A stretch of 64,000 nucleotides of DNA from UBA1876 sp003446665 (GTDB lineage: Bacteria > Synergistota > Synergistia > Synergistales > Thermovirgaceae), in contig CP159918.1 in assembly GCA_040616305.1 (NCBI GenBank), positions 2,046,001-2,110,000 on the forward strand. The letters run 5' to 3'. Position numbers and translations under genes: made by a program. Shown here in pieces: positions 26,044-33,957 of the stretch; within the stretch, counting starts at the first letter, position 1; each line of letters starts with the position of its first letter. The notes below the pieces were generated by a model. That model did no database searches and was not told the DNA's origin. It saw only the letters and a list, made by a program, of their open reading frames with translations.

Positions 26044-27319
26044 GCTTCGTTCCTTCTCCTTTTTCACCATCGCCACCGGAGACATAAGGCGGCAAGACGA
26101 TCCTGAATCGCGCACCTTTGTCCTGGGAAACGAGATCGATAGTCCCTTCGTGCACCTGTACGATCTGGTGAACTATGGAAAGTCCCAACCCCGTACCGTC
26201 CGCATGGGTCGTAAAGAAGGGATCGAAAATGCTCTCCGCCAGCTCGGCGGGAACGCCAGGCCCCGTATCGGCCACCTCGAGGACTACCCAATCTCCCCCC
26301 TCAAAGGCGGTCAATTCGAGGACTCCGCCTTCATCGGACATGGCCCTCACCGAGTTCAGCACCAGATTTAAAAACATCTGCCGGAGCTGCCCCGTATCTC
26401 CCCAGATGAAAAGGTCCTCTTCCAGTTGCTCCCGCCATTCTATCCCCTTTTCCCTCATCTGTGCCTCCACCATACGGCGGCACCAGTCGAAAAGCCTCCT
26501 GACGCTTACCGGCCCCTTGACGGGCTTCATCGGCCGGGCGAAACGCAAAAGCTCCGTAACCGTGCCGTTGAGGCGGTTGAGTTCCTGGTCTATGAAGGCC
26601 AGCGAGCTTCTCCCCTCTTCCGGTATCGTTTCAGATACAAGGTCCAGATGGACCCTCATCGACGCCAGCGGGTTGCGTATCTCGTGACAGACGCCGGCAA
26701 CAACCTGGCCGAGGGCCGCGAGGCGCTTGACCCTGTCTATCTGACGTTCCACGCTCTCCATCCTGGCCAGCTCATCCACCATCTCTCCAAAGGTCTTGCG
26801 CAAGGTCTCAAACTCCATAAACCGGGCCGACTTGCCAGGGACGTGGACCCAATGTCGCCTTGCCACCTCGCGACAAGCCCAGGCTATGGCCTTGACGGGC
26901 CGGCTTATCGAGTAGGCCAAAAAAATGGCCACCTCTACCGCGAAAAGAAGCACTATCAATCCCACCAAAAGGACCCGTCGCCGCCTTACCACCAGGTCGG
27001 AAAAGACACCGCGCCCGTCGATTCCGATACCCAATCTTGCCCCGTCCGAGGTCTCGAAGACGGTCTCGGCGAAGCTTTCGGAAGGTTGTCTAAAAAGCTT
27101 CCAGTGCGCTCCTGCCTCCTCCACAAGGAGCCGGACCTCCCCTGATGAGAGTCTTTCCAGTACGGGTACCATCTCCGCTATCCTTCGCTTCTCGAAGTCT
27201 ACCCGCTCGACGTATTCCTCGTGAAGCATGGTCCCCATAACGAAAAACACCACCAGCAGCGCCATGGTCGACACCACTGCCTTGATCATAAATTCCAGGC
27301 TCGGCGCCTTTTGCCTCAA
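26036..27319 (-). CDS. membrane sensor histidine kinase
   Basis: A 427-residue sensor kinase. An N-terminal membrane helix and an extracytoplasmic loop of about 85 residues precede a second helix (VLLVGLIVLLFAVEVAIFLA) and a HAMP-like linker. The phospho-acceptor His is in VCHEIRNPLASMR, and the ATPase N, G1 and G2 boxes are LNLVLNSVRAM, VADTGPGVP and GTGLGLSIVHQI. It phosphorylates the NtrC-type regulator encoded next. Its ATG overlaps the symporter stop as ATGA. The signal is unknown; the linked symporter hints at its solute. Confidence 0.93.
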   Translation of the reverse strand: MRQKAPSLEFMIKAVVSTMALLVVFFVMGTMLHEEYVERVDFEKRRIAEMVPVLERLSSGEVRLLVEEAGAHWKLFRQPSESFAETVFETSDGARLGIGIDGRGVFSDLVVRRRRVLLVGLIVLLFAVEVAIFLAYSISRPVKAIAWACREVARRHWVHVPGKSARFMEFETLRKTFGEMVDELARMESVERQIDRVKRLAALGQVVAGVCHEIRNPLASMRVHLDLVSETIPEEGRSSLAFIDQELNRLNGTVTELLRFARPMKPVKGPVSVRRLFDWCRRMVEAQMREKGIEWREQLEEDLFIWGDTGQLRQMFLNLVLNSVRAMSDEGGVLELTAFEGGDWVVLEVADTGPGVPAELAESIFDPFFTTHADGTGLGLSIVHQIVQVHEGTIDLVSQDKGARFRIVLPPYVSGGDGEKGEGTKHV

Positions 27320-28713
27320 CAGGACTCACCTCCCGGCAAGAGTCTCCATATCACCCACTCGATACAAAGGCTGGGGATGAGCGCCTGCTCGGGACGAATT
27401 CCGAAGGCGGAGACTATGAGGGTATGCGCGGCGAGCCCCATGGCAATTGCGCCGAAAAGACCTTCCTTTTTCCTTTTGACTGGAAGATACATAGGCAGGA
27501 AAAAGCACAACGAGACCACGGCCCAGCTGTACTGCCCTATCTCCAGTATAGCCGGGGACAGGAACTGGCTCAGGACAAGGCTCACCGTGGCGATAAGCCC
27601 TATCACCACCCTGTTCGTCAGCAGGAATCGGTCTTCGCCGAAAACGTCCTCGGATTGGCGCGTGCCTGAAAGCAACGGGAAAAGATCGTAACAGAAGGAA
27701 CAGGCCGCCAGAAGGAGCTGCGAATTGGCCGTGCTGACCGCGGCCGCCAAAACGGCTATCAAGAGCAAAGTATAGACCTGGACAGGGATAACGCCCGAAA
27801 AAATCTCGAAAAACGACCTTTCCGCCTCGGGTGCCACCCGTAACAAAACAGCGGCCCCCAGACCGAGGAAGGTAAGGCAGATATAGATCCAGCCCACCAC
27901 CAGAGCCGACAGGCTCAGCATTGACCAGGCCGTCCTGGTGCTCCTGGCGGACATGATCCGTATCATATACTGCGGGTTCGAAGCGACACCGAAACCCCAT
28001 CCCAGCATGATGGTAAAGGTAAAAAGAGCGCCCCTTCTGTCGAGGACCTCAAGCATCCTGGGAAATCGTTCGGCAAGACCACGGTGAATCTCTATCGGGC
28101 CACCTGTATTGTAAAAGACCACAAAAGCCGCAAGGGTTACGCCAAAAACGATCACTAACAGGTTGAGGACATCGCTTTTGGCCACCGAGGGCAACCCGCC
28201 GAAAGTAGTGTATATGACGAAAAGGTAGATCAAAAGTGAAGAAAGGAGCGTCGAGGCACCCAGCATGTGGGAGACCACGAGCCCGAAAACCTGAAACTGG
28301 ATGACTATATACAGGCAGTAGGCCACTAAAAGAGCCGCCGCGGAAAGCTTGCGCAGCCTGGGATCGCCGAACTCTTCGCCGAGCCATTGCGGAAGGGAAA
28401 GGGCGCGGGACTTCCTCAGCTTCAACACCGTAAAAGGGAGAAAAACCAGACCCAGGAGCCAACCGTTCACTGAAGCTGTGAAAGCTTCGTACCCGCCGTG
28501 GTGGACCCACACCGTATATCCCAGCACGCTCGCGGCACTCATCCACGTTCCCACAAAGGTAGACACTGAAAAGGAAAGGGACAGCTTCCGCCCGCCCAGG
28601 TAGAAAAGCTTCTTGTCCTCGTTCCAGTAAAAGGCCTGCCCGGCCAAAAGGATCACCAAAAGTGCGTAAAGACCGAAAGCGACAAGCTGGAACAACAGGG
28701 CACGGGAGTTCAA
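27316..28713 (-). CDS. sodium:solute symporter family protein
   Basis: A 465-residue membrane protein with about 12-13 hydrophobic segments of the SSS family. Typical are GGRKLSLSFSVSTFVGTWMSA near the N-terminus, SLPQWLGEEFGDPRLRKL and AVLAAAVSTANSQLLLAACSF. It imports a small organic solute with sodium. The chosen start is a TTG ending at 28713 with GGGGAG upstream; an ATG at 28788 would add 25 residues unlike the family. Genes for a kinase, NtrC regulator and sigma-54 follow with overlaps, an arrangement in which a transporter and its sensing circuit are co-expressed. Confidence 0.85.
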   Translation of the reverse strand: MNSRALLFQLVAFGLYALLVILLAGQAFYWNEDKKLFYLGGRKLSLSFSVSTFVGTWMSAASVLGYTVWVHHGGYEAFTASVNGWLLGLVFLPFTVLKLRKSRALSLPQWLGEEFGDPRLRKLSAAALLVAYCLYIVIQFQVFGLVVSHMLGASTLLSSLLIYLFVIYTTFGGLPSVAKSDVLNLLVIVFGVTLAAFVVFYNTGGPIEIHRGLAERFPRMLEVLDRRGALFTFTIMLGWGFGVASNPQYMIRIMSARSTRTAWSMLSLSALVVGWIYICLTFLGLGAAVLLRVAPEAERSFFEIFSGVIPVQVYTLLLIAVLAAAVSTANSQLLLAACSFCYDLFPLLSGTRQSEDVFGEDRFLLTNRVVIGLIATVSLVLSQFLSPAILEIGQYSWAVVSLCFFLPMYLPVKRKKEGLFGAIAMGLAAHTLIVSAFGIRPEQALIPSLCIEWVIWRLLPGGESC

Positions 28714-28770
28714 CGCTTTCTCCCCGGCAAGAGATAAAAGGTAATGATGAGAAAAGGTGAAGCAACCAAA

Positions 28771-28788
28771 AGGCAGAAAACAAGCCAA
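28771..28788 (-). promoter_or_regulatory. weak sigma-54 promoter candidate upstream of the symporter
   Basis: On the minus strand TTGGC-N-TGTTTTC-TGCC keeps the GG/GC pair at the sigma-54 spacing (10 bases between GG and GC), about 60 bases before the symporter start. Other consensus positions are poor. Confidence 0.2.
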
Positions 28789-28820
28789 TCACAAACCCAG
28801 AACAAGTTCCCACACCCCCA

Positions 28821-28847
28821 GGGTCAGATCTTTATTTTTAGGATTTT
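28821..28847. repeat. GATC-type palindromic element, isolated left arm
   Basis: Only the left arm (GGGTCAGATCTTTATTTTT...) is present. The nearest opposite arm is at 30386, on the other side of the lytic transglycosylase gene. Confidence 0.75.
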
Positions 28848-29009
28848 CGCCCAAATTCCGCAAAATTCCGCAACTGCATCTTGCCCATCCACATTGATTA
28901 TCTCCATCGTCCGTTTGCTTGTCACAACCTTGTTACCTGAGGTACAAAACAGGTGCAAAAGATTTCCCCGCAATTACCACCAATAGACACCTACGCAATT
29001 TTACCGATG

Positions 29010-29166
29010 GAGCAAGAGGGAAACCGGTATAAATTATAAATGCGCCGCACCAGAAGGGCCAAAAGGCCCGTTGGAAGAAACGCCTGAAACCTCCTTATTC
29101 GTTGAACCACTAGCACCATCCTTAACCCCCTTTCAAAAGGCCTCGGGGAAAACCCGGGGCCTTTTT
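29010..29166 (+). ncRNA. hairpin-rich intergenic stretch ending in a terminator; possible small RNA
   Basis: In a 760-bp gene-free gap, an AT-rich TATAAATTATAAAT (about 29028) is followed by GGGCC-AAAA-GGCCC and then a strong terminator-like hairpin at 29141-29162 (AGGCCTCGGG with CCCGGGGCCT, then a T5 run). No gene lies upstream that would need this terminator on the plus strand. No known RNA family was recognised. The flanks 28848-29009 and 29167-29473 show nothing else. Confidence 0.25.
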
Positions 29167-29473
29167 ATTCAAAACCTCCGGTAAACTTGCACTGTTACGA
29201 TGGAACCGCCGGGATATCAGTCCCGAAAACAAAAAGCACACGCCAGAACCCGCTTCATTTGCTACATCTTTTCAGGTATGTACGCGCCACCGGCCGCAAA
29301 CCCTTGCGCGAAAGCTCAAAAGCAGGCACAATAAATTTGCCCGCGCTGCATGAAGTGAACAAAGTAGAAACTGCGTCCCCTTGCACGGAAAACCCTGTCT
29401 CGATTGAGATCTTCCACAGGGCGCGACACGATTTGAATGAACACTTTCGACGGGGTAATCAGAGGGCCCTATC

Positions 29474-30151
29474 ATGAATAAAGTCAAACTGTCAAAACAA
29501 TCGCTGTTTTTAGTCGTAATCCTCTGCACCATGATCTTCCTGCCGACTTTGGAGGCTTCAGCCTACACCGAAGTTTTTCCAGGCAGCAGGTACTACAGAT
29601 ATATGCAAAGAATCTACAAAAACCACAATTCCCACTACTGCCAGAAGATCAGGATTCTTGCCATAACCTCCTACTTCAGAGACAGAAACTCCAGCCTGAC
29701 GAAGAAAACGGCACAAACCTACGCCACCCTCGTCGAGCGGCATTCCAGGATAAACGAAGTGGACCCCTTCTTGACGGCTGCGGTGATCGTCAGGGAATCT
29801 AACGTCCAGAGGACGGCCAACAACGCAAACAGGTCCTTCGGGCTCATGCAGATAAACTGGAGTGCAAATGGAAGCTGGATAAAGGAGAAGTTTCCGAAAA
29901 TCAAAAGCCCTAACGATCTCTACCGCTCGGAGAACAACATACAGGTCGGCACCTACATTCTCGGATCAAACCTGAAAGAGCAAAACGGAAACGTCGACCG
30001 CGCCCTCGACAGGTACAGGGGTAAAAGCCTGCTTTCCTACCGAAGAAGCGTGCTCTCCCATTACGAGGAAATAACCCGCCGTTTCAAAAAACTCAAGGAC
30101 GGCGACTTGGGATTTTCGATAAACGATTTCTTCCACACTATTTTCAAGTAG
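29474..30151 (+). CDS. lytic transglycosylase (SLT domain)
   Basis: A 225-residue exported muramidase-like enzyme. A signal peptide (about residues 1-31, hydrophobic LFLVVILCTMIFLPTL, cleavage near ASA) precedes an SLT/goose-lysozyme-type domain. The catalytic Glu is in AAVIVRESNVQ, followed by RSFGLMQINWS and the late block NIQVGTYILGSNL. It cleaves the glycan strands of peptidoglycan outside the membrane. It is a lone gene with AGAGGG before its ATG, and opposite arms of the GATC-type element lie on its two sides. Confidence 0.85.
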   Translation: MNKVKLSKQSLFLVVILCTMIFLPTLEASAYTEVFPGSRYYRYMQRIYKNHNSHYCQKIRILAITSYFRDRNSSLTKKTAQTYATLVERHSRINEVDPFLTAAVIVRESNVQRTANNANRSFGLMQINWSANGSWIKEKFPKIKSPNDLYRSENNIQVGTYILGSNLKEQNGNVDRALDRYRGKSLLSYRRSVLSHYEEITRRFKKLKDGDLGFSINDFFHTIFK

Positions 30152-30385
30152 ACACCGTTGCGACGTTTGTTCTAAGACCAATTTTTATTAAAGAACGCCT
30201 TCTACCGGAAGTCCTCGTCGGGAAAGAAGTCCACATCCTCCTCAGGCGACTGAATCTGTTTCCTTGGCCTTTACCCGGTCCCGTTTCCATTTTAATTCGA
30301 GATCGCGATGAAAAGACCCTCACTGAACGAGCTCCGGGGCCGTTCTTCGGGGCGCCGGCGCGCAACCGCGCAGGCACCTGCAGGG

Positions 30386-30414
30386 AAAAATCCTAAAAAT
30401 AAAGATCTGACCCC
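30386..30414. repeat. GATC-type palindromic element, isolated right arm
   Basis: Right arm only (ends AAAGATCTGACCCC). It sits 11 bases beyond the stop of the minus-strand Fic gene. Confidence 0.75.
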
Positions 30415-30425
30415 CTGGGTTTTCG

Positions 30426-31580
30426 CTACAAGCCTTCACTCAGTATTTTTATGTAATTCTCGTAGGCGAATATTCGATTACGCTGTTTGTTCGTGATCTC
30501 CCTGGCGATCCCCAATTCTGCCAGCGTGTCCATGCCCTTGCTGGCAGCGGGGAAACTCAATCCTGTCTGGTTGCAGACTTCTTTCAGGCCGGTGAGCGCG
30601 CGGTAACGCAAAATATTAAAAACGCGGATTGCCGAAGAGGCCCTTCGGCCCTGCTCCTGTATTTTCGCCTGGTCTTCCTGAAAAAGGGCTACGAGCCTGC
30701 GAGCCGTATCCACTGCGTTGCCGGCGGTGAAAATAACACCTTCAAGAAAGAAATCCACCCAGGCTTCCCAATCCCCCTCCATACGCACCGAATCCAAAAG
30801 CCGATAATACTCTTCGCGATGCTGTTTGAAATACAGGCTCAAATAAAGGAGAGGCCTGGAAAGGACACCTTCATGATGCAGGATGAAAGAAATCAGCAAT
30901 CTTCCGATACGCCCATTGCCATCGAGAAAGGGATGAATGGTTTCAAACTGCACGTGAGCCAAGGCGGTTTTCACAAGTATCGGGCAACCGGACGTATCAT
31001 CGTGCAAAAACCGTTCCAGTGCCGCCATACAGTCTCCAACACGTTCCGGAGGAGGAGGCACGAAATGGGCATTACCCGGCCTCGTGCCGCCGATCCAGTT
31101 CTGCGAATGCCTGAACTCACCCGGCGTTTTCTTGCTCCCCCTGCCTCTTGAAAGCAAGATGGAGTGCATTTCCCGGATCAGCCTGCCGGAAAGGGGAAAC
31201 CCTTCCTGCAGCCTTTTCAACCCATGTTCCAAAGCGGCAACATAGTTGGAAACCTCAACCACGTCATCCAGGGGAGCGCCGGGGGATTCTTCGGCTTCGA
31301 AAAGTAAAAGATCCGACAACGATGACTGTGTCCCCTCGATCTGCGAGGACAGCACCGCTTCACGCCGCACATAGCCATAAAGGAAAAGCTCCGGCGACGG
31401 GAGCAAGAGAGAAACACTATCCAGCCTGCCAAGTTCGAGCATCGCCCGATCGAGCAAACGTTGCCGTTTTCCCGAGAGGTCAACCGCCTCACGAGGCGGC
31501 AACGGATCGGGAATGAAGGCTCGCACCTTCTCACCGCCGACGGTTTCTATCTCATATTTCCCCGTGAGCCCTCTTTTCAT
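30426..31580 (-). CDS. Fic family protein
   Basis: A 384-residue Fic-domain protein of the common three-part type: an N-terminal Fic_N segment (PDPLPPREAVDL...), the Fic core with HPFLDGNGRIGR, and a C-terminal winged-helix segment (about 320-384). Fic enzymes transfer AMP from ATP to target proteins. The N-terminal segment includes SSQIEGTQSSLSD, matching the inhibitory (S/T)xxxE(G/N) motif of self-restrained Fic proteins. AGGGAG precedes the ATG. It may be a standalone stress or toxin-type module; the target is unknown. Confidence 0.9.
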   Translation of the reverse strand: MKRGLTGKYEIETVGGEKVRAFIPDPLPPREAVDLSGKRQRLLDRAMLELGRLDSVSLLLPSPELFLYGYVRREAVLSSQIEGTQSSLSDLLLFEAEESPGAPLDDVVEVSNYVAALEHGLKRLQEGFPLSGRLIREMHSILLSRGRGSKKTPGEFRHSQNWIGGTRPGNAHFVPPPPERVGDCMAALERFLHDDTSGCPILVKTALAHVQFETIHPFLDGNGRIGRLLISFILHHEGVLSRPLLYLSLYFKQHREEYYRLLDSVRMEGDWEAWVDFFLEGVIFTAGNAVDTARRLVALFQEDQAKIQEQGRRASSAIRVFNILRYRALTGLKEVCNQTGLSFPAASKGMDTLAELGIAREITNKQRNRIFAYENYIKILSEGL

Positions 31581-31736
31581 TCCGACTCCCTCTAATTTAT
31601 CGATCGCTGAATAACGCCCAAACTTATTTAAGTATAAGGCTTATACGTTTAACAAGCCACCCAAAATCCTTGCACTTCACATATCTCGGCGGCCATCCAT
31701 GCGACGTGACGAAGGCCATTCTTCTCGATATGCCTT

Positions 31737-31766
31737 GGCTTTAAGGAATGTTACTTCCTTAAAGCC
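31737..31766. terminator. hairpin downstream of paaK
   Basis: GGCTTTAAGGAA and TTCCTTAAAGCC form a perfect 12-bp stem with a six-base loop, adjoining the palindromic arm that holds the paaK stop. Confidence 0.5.
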
Positions 31767-31793
31767 AAAATCCTAAAAATAAAGATCTGACCC
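31767..31793. repeat. GATC-type palindromic element arm overlapping the end of paaK
   Basis: A right arm ending AAAGATCTGACCC. It overlaps the paaK coding end: the last codons (GSDLYF and the stop) are read from this repeat. Confidence 0.8.
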
Positions 31794-33059
31794 TCTGGGT
31801 TCTACGAAGACGCGTTTTTGTTTGCCCTCGGAGCGGGGGAGGGAGCCGATGGGGTAGACGTCGCCCTTGGGCGAAAAGCCCAGGTCGTTTTTGAGCTGCT
31901 GGACCACGGTGTAACCCGTGACGCCGGGCTCGGCCTCCACGTTTATCCGCACGTCGGTGACGCCCTCGGTCTCCTCCAGGATGATCTCGTAGTGGCTCCC
32001 CACGCCGGGGACCTTCATGAGCGACTCCTCCACCTGCTGGGGATAGAAGTTGACGCCCTTTACGATGATCATGTCGTCGAGCCGCCCCTTTATCCTGTCT
32101 ATCCGCGTGTGGGTCCTTCCGCAGGCACAGCGCTCCCGCGACAGCACGCGCGAGATGTCCCTGGTCCTGAACCGGATAACCGGCACGGCCTCCCTCGTAA
32201 GCGACGTAAACACCACTTCGCCCTCCTGACCGTCGGGAACGGGCTTTCCCGTAACAGGGTCCACGATCTCCAGGATGTAGTGGTCCTCCCACACGTGGAT
32301 GCCGCTGTGGTCGGGGCAATCCATCCCCGTGGTCCCCACGCCGCCCGTTTCGGTCATGCCGTAGATGTCAAAGGCCTCTATGCCGAGCCCCTTTTCCACC
32401 TTTTCGCGCATCCCCTCCGAAAAGGCCTCTGCCCCGAAAATACCCACCTTGAGCGAAGGAAGCCCGTCGATGCCGTGTTCTTCCATATACTCCATTATCC
32501 GAAGCGCGTAGGAGACCACCGCGCCGAGGCCCTTGACCTTGAGGTCCCGGATCATCTTTACCTGCCGCGCCGTATTGCCCGACCCGGTGGGGACGACGAA
32601 AAGCCCCCGCTTCCTGGCTCCGTGAAAAAAGCCGAACCCGCCGTTGAAAAGCCCGAAGGTGGGAGTGATCTGCACCCTGTCCCCCGGGGCCATCCCCGCC
32701 ATGGCATAGCACCGCGCCATGCACTCGGCCCACTGCGCCAGGTCGCCCTCGGTGTAGGCGTTCATCACCGGCGTCCCCGTCGAACCGGAGCTCATGTGGA
32801 CCTCCCGGATCAGCGACTCATCGACGCAGCACAGCCCCAAAGGATAGTGCCTCCTCAGGTCGTCCTTGTCCATCATGGGAAGAAGCGCCAGGTCCTCCAC
32901 GCCACGAATGTCCTCCGGGGCGACGCCCAGATCCTCCATTCTCGTGCGGTAAAAGAGGTTCCCCTCGTAGGCGTGCCTTACGGTGCGCCTCAGCCTTTCG
33001 TCCTGAAGCCTCAAAAGCTCCTCCCTGTCCATGGTCTCGATGCCCTTTTGGTAATACAT
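31773..33059 (-). CDS. paaK: phenylacetate-CoA ligase family (arylacetate-CoA ligase)
   Basis: A 428-residue adenylate-forming ligase that activates phenylacetate or a similar arylacetate with ATP and CoA. The AMP-binding motif is SSGSTGTPVMNAYTE, later blocks are YGMTETGG and FRTRDIS, and the hinge region reads DRIKGRLDDMIIVKGVNFYPQQ. In amino-acid fermenters such enzymes act in aromatic amino acid oxidation, including indoleacetate. The start is the ATG ending at 33059 after GAGGGGAGAAAAGC. The last six residues and the stop come from an intergenic repeat. Upstream lies a tryptophan attenuator, tying expression to charged tRNA-Trp. Confidence 0.9.
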   Translation of the reverse strand: MYYQKGIETMDREELLRLQDERLRRTVRHAYEGNLFYRTRMEDLGVAPEDIRGVEDLALLPMMDKDDLRRHYPLGLCCVDESLIREVHMSSGSTGTPVMNAYTEGDLAQWAECMARCYAMAGMAPGDRVQITPTFGLFNGGFGFFHGARKRGLFVVPTGSGNTARQVKMIRDLKVKGLGAVVSYALRIMEYMEEHGIDGLPSLKVGIFGAEAFSEGMREKVEKGLGIEAFDIYGMTETGGVGTTGMDCPDHSGIHVWEDHYILEIVDPVTGKPVPDGQEGEVVFTSLTREAVPVIRFRTRDISRVLSRERCACGRTHTRIDRIKGRLDDMIIVKGVNFYPQQVEESLMKVPGVGSHYEIILEETEGVTDVRINVEAEPGVTGYTVVQQLKNDLGFSPKGDVYPIGSLPRSEGKQKRVFVEPRGSDLYF

Positions 33060-33124
33060 GCTTTTCTCCCCTCTTTCTTGCGCCGGACTGCGTTCTCGCC
33101 TCATCTCGGCTTCAAAATTAAAAA

Positions 33125-33148
33125 GGCCGCCTCCTTCAAGAAGCGGCC
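33125..33148 (-). terminator. second terminator of the paaK leader
   Basis: GGCCGC pairs with GCGGCC around an inner CTT/AAG stem; on the minus strand TTTTTAATTTT follows. It is the second terminator-like hairpin after the Trp leader peptide. Confidence 0.6.
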
Positions 33149-33163
33149 CATACATACAAAAAG

Positions 33164-33191
33164 GGCCGCGGCAACGTTTTATGCCGCGGCC
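33164..33191 (-). terminator. attenuator terminator of the paaK leader
   Basis: GGCCGCGGCA and TGCCGCGGCC form a perfect 10-bp stem around eight bases; on the minus strand CTTTTTG follows. It lies 28 bases past the leader peptide stop, the expected place for an attenuation terminator. Confidence 0.8.
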
Positions 33192-33219
33192 TCGAGCAAA
33201 CAGCAACGAGGGCGGCGGA

Positions 33220-33279
33220 CTAGGTCCACCACCACCAAAACTTTGCAGTCATCGTTGTTCCAACGCAGGCTCTACTCAT
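33220..33279 (-). CDS. Trp-rich leader peptide (attenuator) upstream of paaK
   Basis: A 19-codon frame on the minus strand, MSRACVGTTMTAKFWWWWT, with four consecutive Trp codons just before the stop. AAGGAG lies at proper spacing before the ATG (33277-33279). The Trp codons pair with the bases right after them: GGTGGTGGAC with GTCCGCCGCC, ten pairs including two G-U, the stop codon lying in the loop. Part of that downstream strand (GCCGC) can instead pair with GCGGC of the terminator at 33164. This is the classic attenuator layout, so a ribosome stalled for lack of Trp-tRNA should allow read-through. Confidence 0.8.
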   Translation of the reverse strand: MSRACVGTTMTAKFWWWWT

Positions 33280-33310
33280 GGCTTCTCTCTCCTTGACTGG
33301 CTTGCGTAAT

Positions 33311-33340
33311 AACTTACAACACACCCCTGTGGCCCGTCAA
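33311..33340 (-). promoter_or_regulatory. candidate promoter of the paaK leader
   Basis: Minus-strand TTGACG (33335-33340) and TAAGTT (33311-33316) are 18 bases apart, which would start the transcript about 25 bases before the leader peptide ATG. The -10 match is weak. Confidence 0.35.
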
Positions 33341-33409
33341 GCCCGCCTTTATTTCCGGACCCTCCGCAGGCACCTCTATAGGCAGAAGGACAAAAAGGAG
33401 GTGAAAGAC

Positions 33410-33634
33410 ATGGCAAGCTACATACCCACCGAAAGCCGCATCAACCTGCGGGTGCAGACGGGGACCGACACCGACGGAAGCCCCATCCTCCGAACCATGG
33501 GGGTTCGGGACATCGACCCCGCCGCTGCGCCCGAATCGGCGGCCGCAGTCGTGCAGGCTCTGGGCGGCCTTCTCGCCTATCCCATCGTCGAGGCCGTCAA
33601 GATCGACAACAACGAAATCGACACCGCGGCCTAG
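33410..33634 (+). CDS. DUF1659 domain protein
   Basis: A 74-residue protein matching the DUF1659 pattern (SRINLRVQTGTD..GSPILRT, later DPAAAPESAAAVVQAL). Function is unknown. It starts at an ATG after AAGGAGGTG. In Firmicutes, DUF1659 and DUF2922 genes are usually paired and lie next to YvrJ-type small membrane proteins, the same order as here. It is the first gene of a four-gene string at 33410-34481. Confidence 0.75.
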   Translation: MASYIPTESRINLRVQTGTDTDGSPILRTMGVRDIDPAAAPESAAAVVQALGGLLAYPIVEAVKIDNNEIDTAA

Positions 33635-33682
33635 CAGTAACGAAACCCCAAACCAACGCCAACCCGAAGGAGGTGAAACCCA

Positions 33683-33892
33683 TTGAAGACCCTGAGGATG
33701 CAATTCGGCACCGCCGAAGGCGGTCGCTGGCAGCTTTCCCTTAACTACCCCAGGGAGGACCTCAACGCCGCCGACGTCGAAGCGGCCATGCAGGAACTGA
33801 TCGACAGCAACGCCTTCGTCGAAGGCCTCGTAGGCATACTGGCCGCCGACATCGTCGACCGCACCGTTACGGAACTCATAGACAACAATTAG
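33683..33892 (+). CDS. DUF2922 domain protein
   Basis: A 69-residue protein of DUF2922 type (TLRMQFGTAEGGRWQLSLNY, then LNAADVEAAMQELIDSNAF). It starts at a TTG with AAGGAGGTG upstream. Function unknown. Its partner upstream is DUF1659. Confidence 0.75.
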   Translation: MKTLRMQFGTAEGGRWQLSLNYPREDLNAADVEAAMQELIDSNAFVEGLVGILAADIVDRTVTELIDNN

Positions 33893-33957
33893 CGACTGAA
33901 GCAAAACCCGCGCCCGGCGAAACTTTCGCCGGGCTACATCCTGAGGAGGTGAACCTG

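Noticed and set aside
31818..33296. 492-codon plus-strand open frame opposite paaK
   Set aside because: His- and Pro-rich shadow translation; the minus strand carries full AMP-ligase motifs.
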